Assembly (NCBI RefSeq): GCF_021458635.1 | Contig: NZ_JAIRDQ010000004.1 | Location: 372,001-436,000, forward strand | Source of the DNA: Bradyrhizobium monzae | GTDB lineage: Bacteria; Pseudomonadota; Alphaproteobacteria; Rhizobiales; Xanthobacteraceae | Direction: 5' to 3' | DNA: 64,000 nt | In this document: positions 42,401 to 51,370 of the stretch, in pieces | Layout: every line of letters starts with the position of its first letter | Numbering within the stretch: position 1 is the first letter of the stretch | Program-made: the position numbers and the translations under genes | Notes under the pieces: generated by a model | What the model was told of the DNA's origin: nothing | What the model saw: only the letters and a program-made list of their open reading frames with translations | Database searches by the model: none

Positions 42401-43177
42401 ATGACGCTCGCTCTCGAAACCCGCGACCTCACCATCCGCTTCGGCGGCCATGTCGCAGTCAACAACGTCACCTGCACGTTCCGCCCGGGCGAGCTCACCG
42501 CCATCGTCGGGCCGAACGGCGCCGGCAAGACCACCTATTTCAACCTGATCTCGGGCCAGCTGCGCGCGTCCAGCGGCAGCATCCTGTTCGACGGCACCGA
42601 CATTACCCAGCATTCCGCGCCGCTGCGGACCCGTGCGGGTCTCGGACGCGCGTTCCAGCTCACCAATCTCTTCCCGAACCTGTCAGTGGAAGAGAACGTC
42701 CGCCTCGCGGTGCAGGCGGCCAATGGCACGCATTACGACATGCTGCGGCCCTGGATGGTTCGCCGCGATCTGATCGCGCGCGCCGACGCCATTCTCGACC
42801 AGGTCGCGCTCGGCACCCGCCGCGGCGTGGCCGCGACCGCGCTGTCGCACGGCGACCAGCGCAAGCTCGAGGTGGCGCTGATGATCGCGCTGGAGCCGAA
42901 AGTGTTCATGTTCGACGAGCCGACCGCCGGCATGAGCATCGATGAGGTGCCGGTCGTGCTGAACCTGATCGCGCAGCTCAAGCAGGACAAGAGCAAGATC
43001 ATCCTGCTGGTCGAGCACAAGATGGACGTGGTGCGCTCGCTCGCCGACCGCATCATCGTGCTGCATAACGGCCAGCTTGTCGCAGATGGCCCGCCCGCCG
43101 AGGTGATCGCCTCCCCGATCGTGCAGGAAGCCTATCTCGGCGTCGCACCCAAGACAATTGCAGAGGGGGCCGCATGA
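42401..43177 (+). CDS. livG: Liv-type ABC ATPase, LivG-like
   Basis: Cytoplasmic ATPase of 258 residues, one of two in the transporter. Walker A GPNGAGKTTYFNL near residue 38, signature LSHGDQRKLEVALM, Walker B VFMFDEPTAGMS and LVEHKMDVVRSLADRI are visible. The C-terminal IVQEAYLGVAPK is the standard LivG tail. The gene overlaps the next one by four bases (ATGA), so both ATPases are translationally coupled. The symbol refers to the family position, not to a proven substrate. Confidence 0.94.
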   Translation: MTLALETRDLTIRFGGHVAVNNVTCTFRPGELTAIVGPNGAGKTTYFNLISGQLRASSGSILFDGTDITQHSAPLRTRAGLGRAFQLTNLFPNLSVEENVRLAVQAANGTHYDMLRPWMVRRDLIARADAILDQVALGTRRGVAATALSHGDQRKLEVALMIALEPKVFMFDEPTAGMSIDEVPVVLNLIAQLKQDKSKIILLVEHKMDVVRSLADRIIVLHNGQLVADGPPAEVIASPIVQEAYLGVAPKTIAEGAA

Positions 43178-43896
43178 CCGATCTCCTGAAGCTCTCCGGC
43201 GTGCACACCCACATCGGCCGCTATCACATTCTCCAGGGCATCGACCTCGCCGTGCCGCAGGGGCAGGTCACGATGCTGCTGGGCCGCAACGGCGCCGGCA
43301 AGACCACGACGCTGCGCACGATCATGGGTCTGTGGCCGGCCTCTGCCGGCGAGATCACGCTCGGCGGCGAACGCATCGAGGGTCGCGCCACGCCAGATAT
43401 CGCGCAACGCGGTGTCGGCTATGTGCCTGAGAGCATGGCGGTGTTTTCCGACCTCACGGTGAAAGAGAATCTCGTCCTCGCCGCCCGCGACGGTCCGATG
43501 GACGACAAGCAGCTGGAATGGATCTTTGGTTACTTCCCGGCGCTGCGCCGGTTCTGGCTGTCGCGCGCGGGAAGCCTCTCGGGCGGGCAGAAGCAGATGT
43601 TGTCGATCGCACGCGCGATCATCGAGCCGCGCAAGCTCTTACTGATCGACGAACCGACCAAGGGACTGGCGCCCGCCATCGTCATGGCGCTGATCGAGTG
43701 CCTGAAGGAGATCAAGCGCAAGGGCGCGACGATCCTGCTGGTCGAGCAGAATTTCTTTGCCGCCCGCGAGCTCGGCGACAACGTGCTGGTGATGGACAAC
43801 GGCACCATCGTCCACCGCGGCGAGATGGCGGCCTTGGCCTCTGACGTGCCGCTGCAGGAACGGCTGCTCGGCCTGAGCCTGGAGGCGCATCAGTGA
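43174..43896 (+). CDS. livF: Liv-type ABC ATPase, LivF-like
   Basis: Second ATPase (240 residues) of the same importer. Walker A GRNGAGKTTTLRT, signature LSGGQKQMLSIARA, Walker B LLLIDEPTKGLAP and LVEQNFFAARELGDNV are present, with the usual RGEMAAL-type tail. It overlaps both neighbours by four bases, giving a tightly coupled livG-livF-livH-livM block. Confidence 0.94.
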   Translation: MTDLLKLSGVHTHIGRYHILQGIDLAVPQGQVTMLLGRNGAGKTTTLRTIMGLWPASAGEITLGGERIEGRATPDIAQRGVGYVPESMAVFSDLTVKENLVLAARDGPMDDKQLEWIFGYFPALRRFWLSRAGSLSGGQKQMLSIARAIIEPRKLLLIDEPTKGLAPAIVMALIECLKEIKRKGATILLVEQNFFAARELGDNVLVMDNGTIVHRGEMAALASDVPLQERLLGLSLEAHQ

Positions 43897-44903
43897 CTGA
43901 CCTCGCCGCAACCGATCCGCTGCCGAAGCCGAAGCGCGATATCGCGCCGATCCTGCTGCCAATCGCGCTCGCGCTTGTCACGATTCCCCTGATCGGCTCG
44001 CCCAGCACCTGGCTGACGCTGACGGCGGCAAGCCTCGCGATGGGCATGATGATCTTCATCATGGCCTCTGGCTTGACGCTGGTGTTCGGCCTGATGGACG
44101 TGCTGAATTTCGGCCACGGCGCCTTCATCGCGGTGGGCGCCTACATTGCAACGCTGGTGTTCGCGCCGTTCGCAGCCTCCGTGCAGGCGGATTCGCTGTG
44201 GGTGAACCTTGCGGCGCTGGCGCCCGCAGCGCTGCTGTCGATGGCGGTATCAGGCGCCCTCGGCCTGGTCGTCGAGCGCGTGCTGATCCTTCCCGTGTAC
44301 GGCCAGCATCTGAAGCAGATCCTGATGACGACTGGCGGCCTGATCGTCGCCGAGCAGACGCTCTATGCGCTGTGGGGGCCGCAGATCATCCCGATGCCGC
44401 TGCCGACCTCGCTGCGCGGCTCCTTCATCTTCGGTGACGTCGCGATCGCCAAATACCGCGTGCTGGCGACGCTGATCGGGCTTGCCGTCTTCATCGCGAT
44501 CCAGCTCGTGCTCAACCGCACCAAGCTCGGCCTGCTGATCCGCGCCGGCGTCGAGAACCGCGAGATGGTCGAGGCGCTCGGTTACCGCATCCGCCGGCTG
44601 TTCCTCGGCGTGTTCATGACGGGCTCGGCGCTGGCCGGCCTCGGCGGCGTGATGTGGGCGCTCTATCGCGAGCAGGTCCACGCCTCCATGAGCGACGAGC
44701 TCACGGTCTTGATCTTCGTCGTCGTCATCATCGGCGGATTGGGCTCGATCGGCGGCTGCTTCATCGGCGCGATCCTGGTGGCGATGGTCGCCAATTACGG
44801 CGGCTTCCTGGTGCCGAAACTCGCCCTCGTCTCCAACATCCTGCTGATGGTCGCCATTCTGATGTGGCGGCCGCGCGGCCTCTATGCGGTGACCAGCCGA
44901 TGA
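43893..44903 (+). CDS. livH: Liv-type ABC permease, LivH-like
   Basis: Inner-membrane permease of 336 residues with about eight to nine helices. The family features are FGLMDVLNFGHGAFIAVGAY near residue 68, the AENREMVEALGYRIRRLF-like loop (VENREMVEALGYRI) that contacts the ATPase, and GGLGSIGGCFIGAILV near the C-terminus. A short cytoplasmic leader (residues 1-20) precedes the first helix. It ends in an ATGA overlap with livM. Confidence 0.93.
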   Translation: MTDLAATDPLPKPKRDIAPILLPIALALVTIPLIGSPSTWLTLTAASLAMGMMIFIMASGLTLVFGLMDVLNFGHGAFIAVGAYIATLVFAPFAASVQADSLWVNLAALAPAALLSMAVSGALGLVVERVLILPVYGQHLKQILMTTGGLIVAEQTLYALWGPQIIPMPLPTSLRGSFIFGDVAIAKYRVLATLIGLAVFIAIQLVLNRTKLGLLIRAGVENREMVEALGYRIRRLFLGVFMTGSALAGLGGVMWALYREQVHASMSDELTVLIFVVVIIGGLGSIGGCFIGAILVAMVANYGGFLVPKLALVSNILLMVAILMWRPRGLYAVTSR

Positions 44904-45985
44904 TGATCCTGTCGGGCGATCCGCCGCGGAGCCGCGTACTCACGCTCGTTCTCGTCGTCATCATCCTGGCGCTGGCGGCGACGCCGTTCCTGTTCCCCGG
45001 GGCAAAAGCGCTGAACGTCGCGGCCAAGATCTGCGTGTTCGCCGCGCTGGTGGCGTCCTACGATTTGCTGCTCGGCTACACCGGCTCGGTGTCGTTCGCG
45101 CACACGATGTTCTACGGCATCGGCAGCTACGCGATCGCGATTGCGCTGTACGGGATGGGCCCGAACTGGGCCGCGGTCGCAACCGGCATCGTCGTCGGCC
45201 TGCCGCTGGCGGCGCTGCTCGCGCTCGCCATCGGCCTGTTCTCGCTGCGGGTCGCCGCGATCTTCTTCGCCATGATCACGCTCGCGGTCGCCTCCGCCTT
45301 CCAGGTATTGGCCTCGCAACTCTCATGGCTGACCGGCGGCGAGGACGGGCGCAGTTTCCAGCTCCCCGAGCTGCTCCGCCCCGGCACGGTGCTGATCTCA
45401 AAAGACCTGTTCGGCTTCGAGATCAACGGCCGCATCCTGACCTTCTACCTGGTGTTCGCCATCTCGGCCCTGATGATCCTCGCGCTGTTGCGCGTGGTGA
45501 ACTCGCCGTTCGGCCGCGTGCTGCAGGCAATCCGCGAAAACCGCTTTCGCGCCGAGGCTCTCGGTTTCCGGACCGTGTTCCATTTGAGCTATGCCAACTG
45601 CCTCGCCGCGCTGGTCGCCGCCGGCGCCGGCATCCTCAATGCGCTGTGGCTGCGCTACGCGGGCCCGGACACCTCGCTGAGCTTCTCCATCATGCTGGAC
45701 ATTCTCCTGATGGTGGTGATCGGCGGCATGGGCACGATCTACGGTGCGATCATCGGCGCGACGATCTTCATCCTCGCGCAGAACTATCTGCAATCGCTGA
45801 TGGGCGTTGCCTCCAAGGCAGCGTCCGAGGCTGGCCTGCCGCTGCTGCCGGGCTTGCTCCATCCCGACCGCTGGCTGCTCTGGCTCGGGCTGCTCTTCAT
45901 TGCCAGCGTCTATTTCTTCCCGACCGGCGTGGTCGGACGGCTGCGCAATGGTGGCGGCGGCAAGAGCGCGGGCGCTTCGCATTAA
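44900..45985 (+). CDS. livM: Liv-type ABC permease, LivM-like
   Basis: Second permease of the importer, 361 residues with about ten helices. It shows VASYDLLLGYTGSVSFAHTMFYGIGSYAIA, the FGRVLQAIRENRFRAEALGFRT coupling loop and VVIGGMGTIYGAIIGATIF, all standard for LivM. The start ATG at 44900 overlaps the livH stop. A glycine-rich tail follows the last helix. It completes the five-gene operon; no terminator is evident immediately downstream. Confidence 0.93.
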   Translation: MMILSGDPPRSRVLTLVLVVIILALAATPFLFPGAKALNVAAKICVFAALVASYDLLLGYTGSVSFAHTMFYGIGSYAIAIALYGMGPNWAAVATGIVVGLPLAALLALAIGLFSLRVAAIFFAMITLAVASAFQVLASQLSWLTGGEDGRSFQLPELLRPGTVLISKDLFGFEINGRILTFYLVFAISALMILALLRVVNSPFGRVLQAIRENRFRAEALGFRTVFHLSYANCLAALVAAGAGILNALWLRYAGPDTSLSFSIMLDILLMVVIGGMGTIYGAIIGATIFILAQNYLQSLMGVASKAASEAGLPLLPGLLHPDRWLLWLGLLFIASVYFFPTGVVGRLRNGGGGKSAGASH

Positions 45986-46169
45986 GCTTCGATTAACGAT
46001 GCAGCGCAGCGCGCCGTGCAGGCGGCGTACAACCGTGGCGCGATGTCCCGCAGTTCCCGCGTGGGTGGATATCCGTATTAATCCGCAACCGGTTTAAGCC
46101 ATGGGTAACCGGCTTTCCTAAGCATTGCGCCACCTGTCCGGTGTAATTCTGTTCCTCCGGGGGAGTGGG

Positions 46170-49100
46170 ATGCGCCAGGTTTTCGTACAGATGGCAGCTG
46201 CGATATTCTCGGCCACGAAAAGCGGCTGGGACGCTGCCATGCGGCGCGGCCCCGTGCTGTGGCTGACGCTCTCGGGCGCGTTGCTGGTCGCCGGCATCTT
46301 CGCCGTGACCGCAATGGCCGTCGGCGAGTTTCGCGAGAAGACACTCACCAACCGCGAGCGCGAGCTGGAAAACACCGTGCAGCTGATCGCTCGGCATTTC
46401 GATCAGCAATTTGAAGATTCCGACGTTGTCGCTGCCGATCTGATCGGGCAGATGCACCTGTCGGACATCACCTCGCCGCAGATGTTCCGCGAGCGCATGT
46501 CGGGGCCCGAAGCGAACCGGATGCTGCGGGGCAAGGTCAGCGCCGTGTCCTATCTCGGCGACATCGCGATCTACGATGCCGACGGCGAGATCATCAACTG
46601 GTCGCGCGCCGAGCCACTCCCCAAGATCAACGTCTCCTCGCGCGCCTATTTCCAGACCTTCAAATCGAATCCGATGTCGGAGCCGGTGCTGCTGGAATCC
46701 GTGCGCAGCTACCTGATCGGCAAATGGACCACGATCGTGGCGCGCCGGCTGACCCTGCCGGACGGCACTTTCCTCGGCGCGATGGTCCGGCGGATCGATC
46801 CTGACAGCTATCGGCGCTATTTCGCTTCGGTCGCTCTGGCCGATGGCGCCGCCATCTCGCTGTTCGACCGCGAAGGCGTGATGCTGGCGCGCTACCCGAA
46901 TGTCGAATCGATGATCGGGACCAGCTACAAGACCGCGCCGCTGATGCAGAAGGTATTGACCCGCGGTGGTCAGCACACGCTGCGGGTCAAGAGCCCGGTC
47001 GACGGCGAGGAGAAGCTCGGCTCGGCTGCGTCGCTCACGCATTTCCCGCTGGTCATCGTCGCCACCAACACCACGTCGGCCGCGCTTGCCGACTGGCGGC
47101 AGCAGACCGGTTTCATGGTCACCACAGCGACGCTGTCAGCGGCCGTGATCGCGCTGATCCTCTTCATGATCATCCGCCAGATCAACCGGCAGAACCGCGA
47201 GGCCCAGCAGCGGCTCGAGGCGGAGCGGCAGCGGCTCGACACCGCCATGAACAACATGTCGCAGGGGCTGATCCTGTACGACGCCAACGGCTACATCGTC
47301 ACCTGCAATCGCCGCTATGCCGACATGTTCGGCCTCTCCCACGACGTCATCAAGCCCGGCTGTCACATCACAGGGGCGATGGCCCATCGCAAGGAGCGCA
47401 ACGCGTTCAGCGGTGACGTCGAGGCGTTTTGCGCCGGAGTCATGAAGGGCGTCGCCGAGGGCAAGGTCGCCACCAAGATACATCAATTGCCCAACGGCCG
47501 GGCCTTCCAGGTCATCAACACCCCGCTCGCGCAGGGCGGATGGGTCGCCACGATCGAGGAGATCACCGAGCGGCTCAACCTGGAGCAGGAGCGCGACCGC
47601 AACTACACGTTCCTCCGCGAGATCATCGATCACATCCCGTCGCAGATCACGGTGAAGGACGCCCGGACACGGCAATATTTGCTGATCAACAGCACTGCCG
47701 CAGAGCAATTCGGGCAATCGCGCGAAGCCATCGTCGGCAAGACCCCGTTCGACATCTACCCGATCGACACGGCGAAGCTCGTCACCGAAGACGACAGCAA
47801 AGCGCTGCAGACGATCGAGGGATTGTCCAAGGACGAACATGCCTGGCCGAGCCAGACCATGGGGCTGCGCTACATCACCTCGACCCGGATCGGGATCCGC
47901 GACAAGTCCGGCGAGCCGCGCTATCTCATCAATGTCGTCGATGACGTCACCGAGCGGCGGCGCGCCGACGAGAAGATCGCGCATATGGCGCACTACGATG
48001 CGCTGACCGACCTGCCCAACCGCACGCTATTCCGCGAGCAGATCGAGCGCGAGCTGGAGAAGGTCGCCGGCGGCGAACGGTTCGCGCTGCTCTATATCGA
48101 CGTCGACGAGTTCAAGGGCATCAACGATTCACTCGGCCACCATGTCGGCGACGAGCTGCTGAAGGCGATCGCGGGTCGCATCCGCGCCTGCCTCAAGCCG
48201 GGCGATCTGATCGCGCGGCTTGGTGGCGACGAGTTCGCCGTGATCCAGACCAAAATCGAATCGTCCGCCGACGTGCTCTCCTTCGTGACGCGGATCCATG
48301 AAGCGATCCGCCGCCCCTATCACTGCCTCGGCCACCAGCTCTCCACCGACGCCAGCATCGGCATCGCGCTGGCGCCGCAGGACGGTGCCGACCTCGACCA
48401 GCTCATCAAGAATGCCGACCTCGCAATGTACGGCGCCAAGGCGGAAGGGCGGCGCACCTACCGCTTCTTCGTGCCGGAGATGGATGCGAGCGCCAAGGCC
48501 CGCCTCACCCTGGAGCAGGATCTGCGCCAGGCGCTGATCGACGGCGGCTTCGAGATTCATTATCAGCCGCTGGTCAATCTGCACTCGGGCGAAGTCTCCG
48601 GCTGCGAGGCGCTGCTGCGCTGGCGCCATCCCGAACGCGGCATGGTCTCGCCGGTCGAATTCATTCCGATCGCCGAAGATACCGGCCTGATCAACGAGCT
48701 CGGTGACTGGGTGCTGCGCACGGCCTGCAACGAGGCCGCGACCTGGCCGGCCCACGTGCGCGTCGCCGTCAACGTCTCGCCGGTGCAGCTCAAATGCGAC
48801 ACGCTGGCGCTGCGGATCGCGGGGGCGCTGGCCGCCTCCGGGCTCGAGCCGCGGCGTCTCGAGCTCGAGATCACCGAGGCCGTGCTGATCCGCGACGACG
48901 AGGCGGCGCTCTCGATCCTGCACCAGCTTCGCGCGATCGGCGTACGCATCGCGCTCGACGATTTCGGTACCGGCTATTCCTCGCTGAGCTATCTGAAGCG
49001 CTTCCCGTTCGACAAGATCAAGATCGACCGCTGCTTCGTCGTCGACATCGCCGATTCCAGCGGGTCGCCCGTGATCGTGCAGGCGGTGGTGAACATCGCC

Positions 49101-49280
49101 TCCGCCAGCAACATGACGACAGTCGCCGAAGGCGTCGAGACCGAAGCCCAGCGCGAGATGCTGCGCGCGCTCGGCTGCACGGAGATGCAGGGCTATCTGT
49201 TCAGCAAGCCGAAACCGGCGGCCGAGGTGCGCGGGCTGTTCGGCCCGGGCGATGCCATGCCTGTGGCGGCGGTGGCCTGA
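46170..49280 (+). CDS. Membrane dCACHE-PAS-PAS-GGDEF-EAL c-di-GMP enzyme
   Basis: Large 1036-residue sensor enzyme. A first transmembrane helix (about 28-50), a periplasmic sensor of about 240 residues resembling a double CACHE (FDQQFEDSD, INVSSRAYFQTFK, DPDSYRRYF, LFDREGVMLARYP), a second helix near 310-332, two PAS domains (about 355 and 485), GGDEF near residue 684 and EAL near 812. Both signatures are canonical (ARLGGDEFAV; CEALLRWRHP with EITEAV, DDFGTGYSS, IKIDR). The inhibitory site reads KPGD, so RxxD feedback inhibition is probably lost. GGGAGTGGG precedes the start. The next gene begins one base after its stop. Confidence 0.93.
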   Translation: MRQVFVQMAAAIFSATKSGWDAAMRRGPVLWLTLSGALLVAGIFAVTAMAVGEFREKTLTNRERELENTVQLIARHFDQQFEDSDVVAADLIGQMHLSDITSPQMFRERMSGPEANRMLRGKVSAVSYLGDIAIYDADGEIINWSRAEPLPKINVSSRAYFQTFKSNPMSEPVLLESVRSYLIGKWTTIVARRLTLPDGTFLGAMVRRIDPDSYRRYFASVALADGAAISLFDREGVMLARYPNVESMIGTSYKTAPLMQKVLTRGGQHTLRVKSPVDGEEKLGSAASLTHFPLVIVATNTTSAALADWRQQTGFMVTTATLSAAVIALILFMIIRQINRQNREAQQRLEAERQRLDTAMNNMSQGLILYDANGYIVTCNRRYADMFGLSHDVIKPGCHITGAMAHRKERNAFSGDVEAFCAGVMKGVAEGKVATKIHQLPNGRAFQVINTPLAQGGWVATIEEITERLNLEQERDRNYTFLREIIDHIPSQITVKDARTRQYLLINSTAAEQFGQSREAIVGKTPFDIYPIDTAKLVTEDDSKALQTIEGLSKDEHAWPSQTMGLRYITSTRIGIRDKSGEPRYLINVVDDVTERRRADEKIAHMAHYDALTDLPNRTLFREQIERELEKVAGGERFALLYIDVDEFKGINDSLGHHVGDELLKAIAGRIRACLKPGDLIARLGGDEFAVIQTKIESSADVLSFVTRIHEAIRRPYHCLGHQLSTDASIGIALAPQDGADLDQLIKNADLAMYGAKAEGRRTYRFFVPEMDASAKARLTLEQDLRQALIDGGFEIHYQPLVNLHSGEVSGCEALLRWRHPERGMVSPVEFIPIAEDTGLINELGDWVLRTACNEAATWPAHVRVAVNVSPVQLKCDTLALRIAGALAASGLEPRRLELEITEAVLIRDDEAALSILHQLRAIGVRIALDDFGTGYSSLSYLKRFPFDKIKIDRCFVVDIADSSGSPVIVQAVVNIASASNMTTVAEGVETEAQREMLRALGCTEMQGYLFSKPKPAAEVRGLFGPGDAMPVAAVA

Positions 49281-49281
49281 T

Positions 49282-50349
49282 ATGGCAAAGCTCAGCAAGT
49301 CTCCCGCCAAAGCCGTCGACGTTGCCGATTCCTACGCGGTGCGGCTGATGCAGCATTTGGTGGTGCCGACCTTCGTGATCGACCCGAAGCGCCGCGTCGT
49401 GATCTGGAACAGGGCCTGCGAGCGGCTGACCGGCGTTGCCGCCTCCGAGGTGATCGGCACCGGCAAGCACTGGCAGGCCTTCTACCAAACCAGGCGCCCT
49501 TGCCTCGCCGATTTGGTCGCGCTCGACCAGCCCGAACAACTGCCGGAGTTCTATTCGGAATATGCCGCACGCGGCCACAACGGGCTTGGCTTCAGCGCGG
49601 AGAACTGGTGCGTGATGCCAAAGCTCGGCAGCCAGCTTTATCTCGCGATCGACGCCGGTCCGATCCATGACGAGGCTGGCAACCTGATCGCGGTGGTGGA
49701 GACGCTGCGCGACCTCACCGACCAGAAGCGCGCCGAGATGGCGCTGAAGGAGCTCGCCACCAAGGACGGGCTGACCGGGCTGTCCAACCGCCGCTCCTTC
49801 GACCAGATGCTGATGACCGAATGGACGCGCGCGCAGCGGACGCAGAAGCCGCTCGCGCTGCTGTTCGTAGACGTCGATCACTTCAAGCTGTTCAACGACG
49901 AGCACGGCCATCAGTCCGGCGACGAATGCCTGCGCGAGGTCGCGCGCGTCGTCAGCCGCCATGCGGTGCGCCCGCTCGACCTGGCCAGCCGCTACGGCGG
50001 CGAGGAATTTGCGCTGATCCTGCCCGAGACGAGTTGCGACGATGCCTGCGCCATCGCCGAGGAGATCCGCGGCGCCGTCATGGCGTTGCGCATCGCCCAT
50101 GGCGCCCATGGGGCCGGCAACCACGTCACCCTCAGTGTCGGCGTCGCCAGTCACATCCCCGGCGAAGCCGACGGCGCCCCCGACCGGCTGCTGGGTGCGG
50201 CCGACCAGGCGCTCTATGCGGCCAAACGGCTCGGCCGCAACCGTGTGGTCTGCTCGGAGCGGATCCTGGCCGAATTCGCAGGCCTCCGCCGGGACACGAT
50301 GCCGGTTGGTGGTCGGGTTCCTGGCCTGGCCCCGCGCAAATCGGCCTAA
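49282..50349 (+). CDS. PAS-GGDEF diguanylate cyclase
   Basis: Cytosolic 355-residue cyclase. A PAS domain (about 30-145) contains PTFVIDPKRRVVIWNRACERLTGV, a variant PAS_4-like segment ENWCVMPKLGSQLYLAIDA and a linker TDQKRAEMALKELATKDGLTGLSNRRSFD that leads to the catalytic domain. The signature is GGEEF, with a complete inhibitory RPLD site exactly five residues before it, so it should make c-di-GMP under feedback control. It starts one base after the preceding stop codon, which implies translational coupling with the GGDEF-EAL enzyme. Confidence 0.93.
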   Translation: MAKLSKSPAKAVDVADSYAVRLMQHLVVPTFVIDPKRRVVIWNRACERLTGVAASEVIGTGKHWQAFYQTRRPCLADLVALDQPEQLPEFYSEYAARGHNGLGFSAENWCVMPKLGSQLYLAIDAGPIHDEAGNLIAVVETLRDLTDQKRAEMALKELATKDGLTGLSNRRSFDQMLMTEWTRAQRTQKPLALLFVDVDHFKLFNDEHGHQSGDECLREVARVVSRHAVRPLDLASRYGGEEFALILPETSCDDACAIAEEIRGAVMALRIAHGAHGAGNHVTLSVGVASHIPGEADGAPDRLLGAADQALYAAKRLGRNRVVCSERILAEFAGLRRDTMPVGGRVPGLAPRKSA

Positions 50350-50416
50350 AGCGCGACGATTGTCGCGGCCAGACCGGTTGCCCGCCCCTCGCCAATCGGC
50401 TACATCAACCGTCGCT

Positions 50417-50493
50417 GCACCCGTAGCTCAGCTGGATAGAGCGTTGCCCTCCGAAGGCAAAGGTCACACGTTCGAATCGTGTCGGGTGCGCCA
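50417..50493 (+). tRNA. tRNA-Arg (anticodon CCG)
   Basis: Complete cloverleaf with encoded CCA: acceptor GCACCCG/CGGGTGC, D-arm TAGCTCAGCTGGATAGAG, anticodon stem TTGCC/GGCAA with loop CTCCGAA, so the anticodon is CCG, and T-arm CACACG-TTCGAAT-CGTGT. It reads CGG arginine codons. Its 3' end carries the flank shared with 55287-55315 and is abutted by the recombinase remnant, marking it as an integration target. Confidence 0.97.
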
Positions 50494-50501
50494 TTCAGTA
50501 C

Positions 50502-51370
50502 AGAACTATGAACGCCAAACACCGCCGATTTCCCGCTCCAAGCGGCCACGAGCGTTCGCAGCAGTTCCGACTTCGATCCCATGATGCGAACCTCGCTATC
50601 CGCGACCTCTATGCGCTGCGCCAGAGCGCGTAGGTGATCCCGCCGATAGCCGCCGCCCTCAAGCCGCAATCCATCGCGAGCCCGGCTTCGATCGCATCGT
50701 AAAGCCGGTTGAGCCGCTGGTCGGTCTCCGTGATTCGCCGATTGAGTTCGGCCAGATGCTCACGACGGCGCTCTGTGCGCTCCTCCCGACGGTCAAGGAG
50801 ATTGGCAAGAATGGTTTTTAAACGATCGGGTCGAAGCAACCGTTCTTCGAGATGGCTCGCGATCAAATCGTCAAGCTTGTCCATCGGGAAGATGCGGCCC
50901 TCGCAGCCGGTCTTGCCTTGGCGGGCTTTCGTCGAGCAGGTGTAATAGCGATATGTCCCGCCTGCGCTTCCCCTTCCAGTGCGGAGCGTCATGGCGCCGC
51001 CGCGCCGTTCGTTGAGATGGCAGGTGATGGCCTTGACGCCCAACGGGCCGGAATTGCCATCATCTTCAAGAAATAGCCGATAAATCAGCCGCACGGTGTC
51101 GGCGTGCAAGGGATCGATTTCCAGCTTCTTCTTGGTCTTCGATCCGCGCTGCTCGGCCGCGACAATGCGATAGCCGATCGGCGGCGGTGCTCCATTCCAG
51201 AAGCCTTGCCGCGCGTTTTCGTTCATGGCGCGCAGGACGTGCTTGGCGTTCTCCTTCGACTGGTATTCGTCGAACAGCGCCATGATCTGCCGCATCATGG
51301 CGGTGAAATGCAGAAAGCAGACCAGCCCTCGACGATAGACATGCAGGTAGCCAGAACTAGCAAGGTTCAT
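50502..51370 (-). pseudogene. Decayed large serine recombinase
   Basis: Only parts of the recombinase remain. Reading starts at MMRQIMALFDEYQSKENAKH, the join between catalytic and recombinase domains, so the resolvase domain with its catalytic serine is gone. After CHLNERR the sequence jumps to GGAMTLRTG and the zinc-ribbon block YRYYTCSTKARQGKTGCEGR, which implies an in-frame loss of about 100 residues. After YDAIEAGL it is lost again and resumes in another frame as RLEGGGYRRDHLRALAQRIEVAD...SELLRTLV, down to about 50502, where it would run into the tRNA gene. Three lesions make it inactive. Confidence 0.85.

Noticed and set aside
50400..50500. Minus-strand peptide DTIRTCDLCLRRATLYPA over the tRNA
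   Set aside because: This peptide is the well-known false translation of the antisense strand of a tRNA-Arg gene, not a protein.
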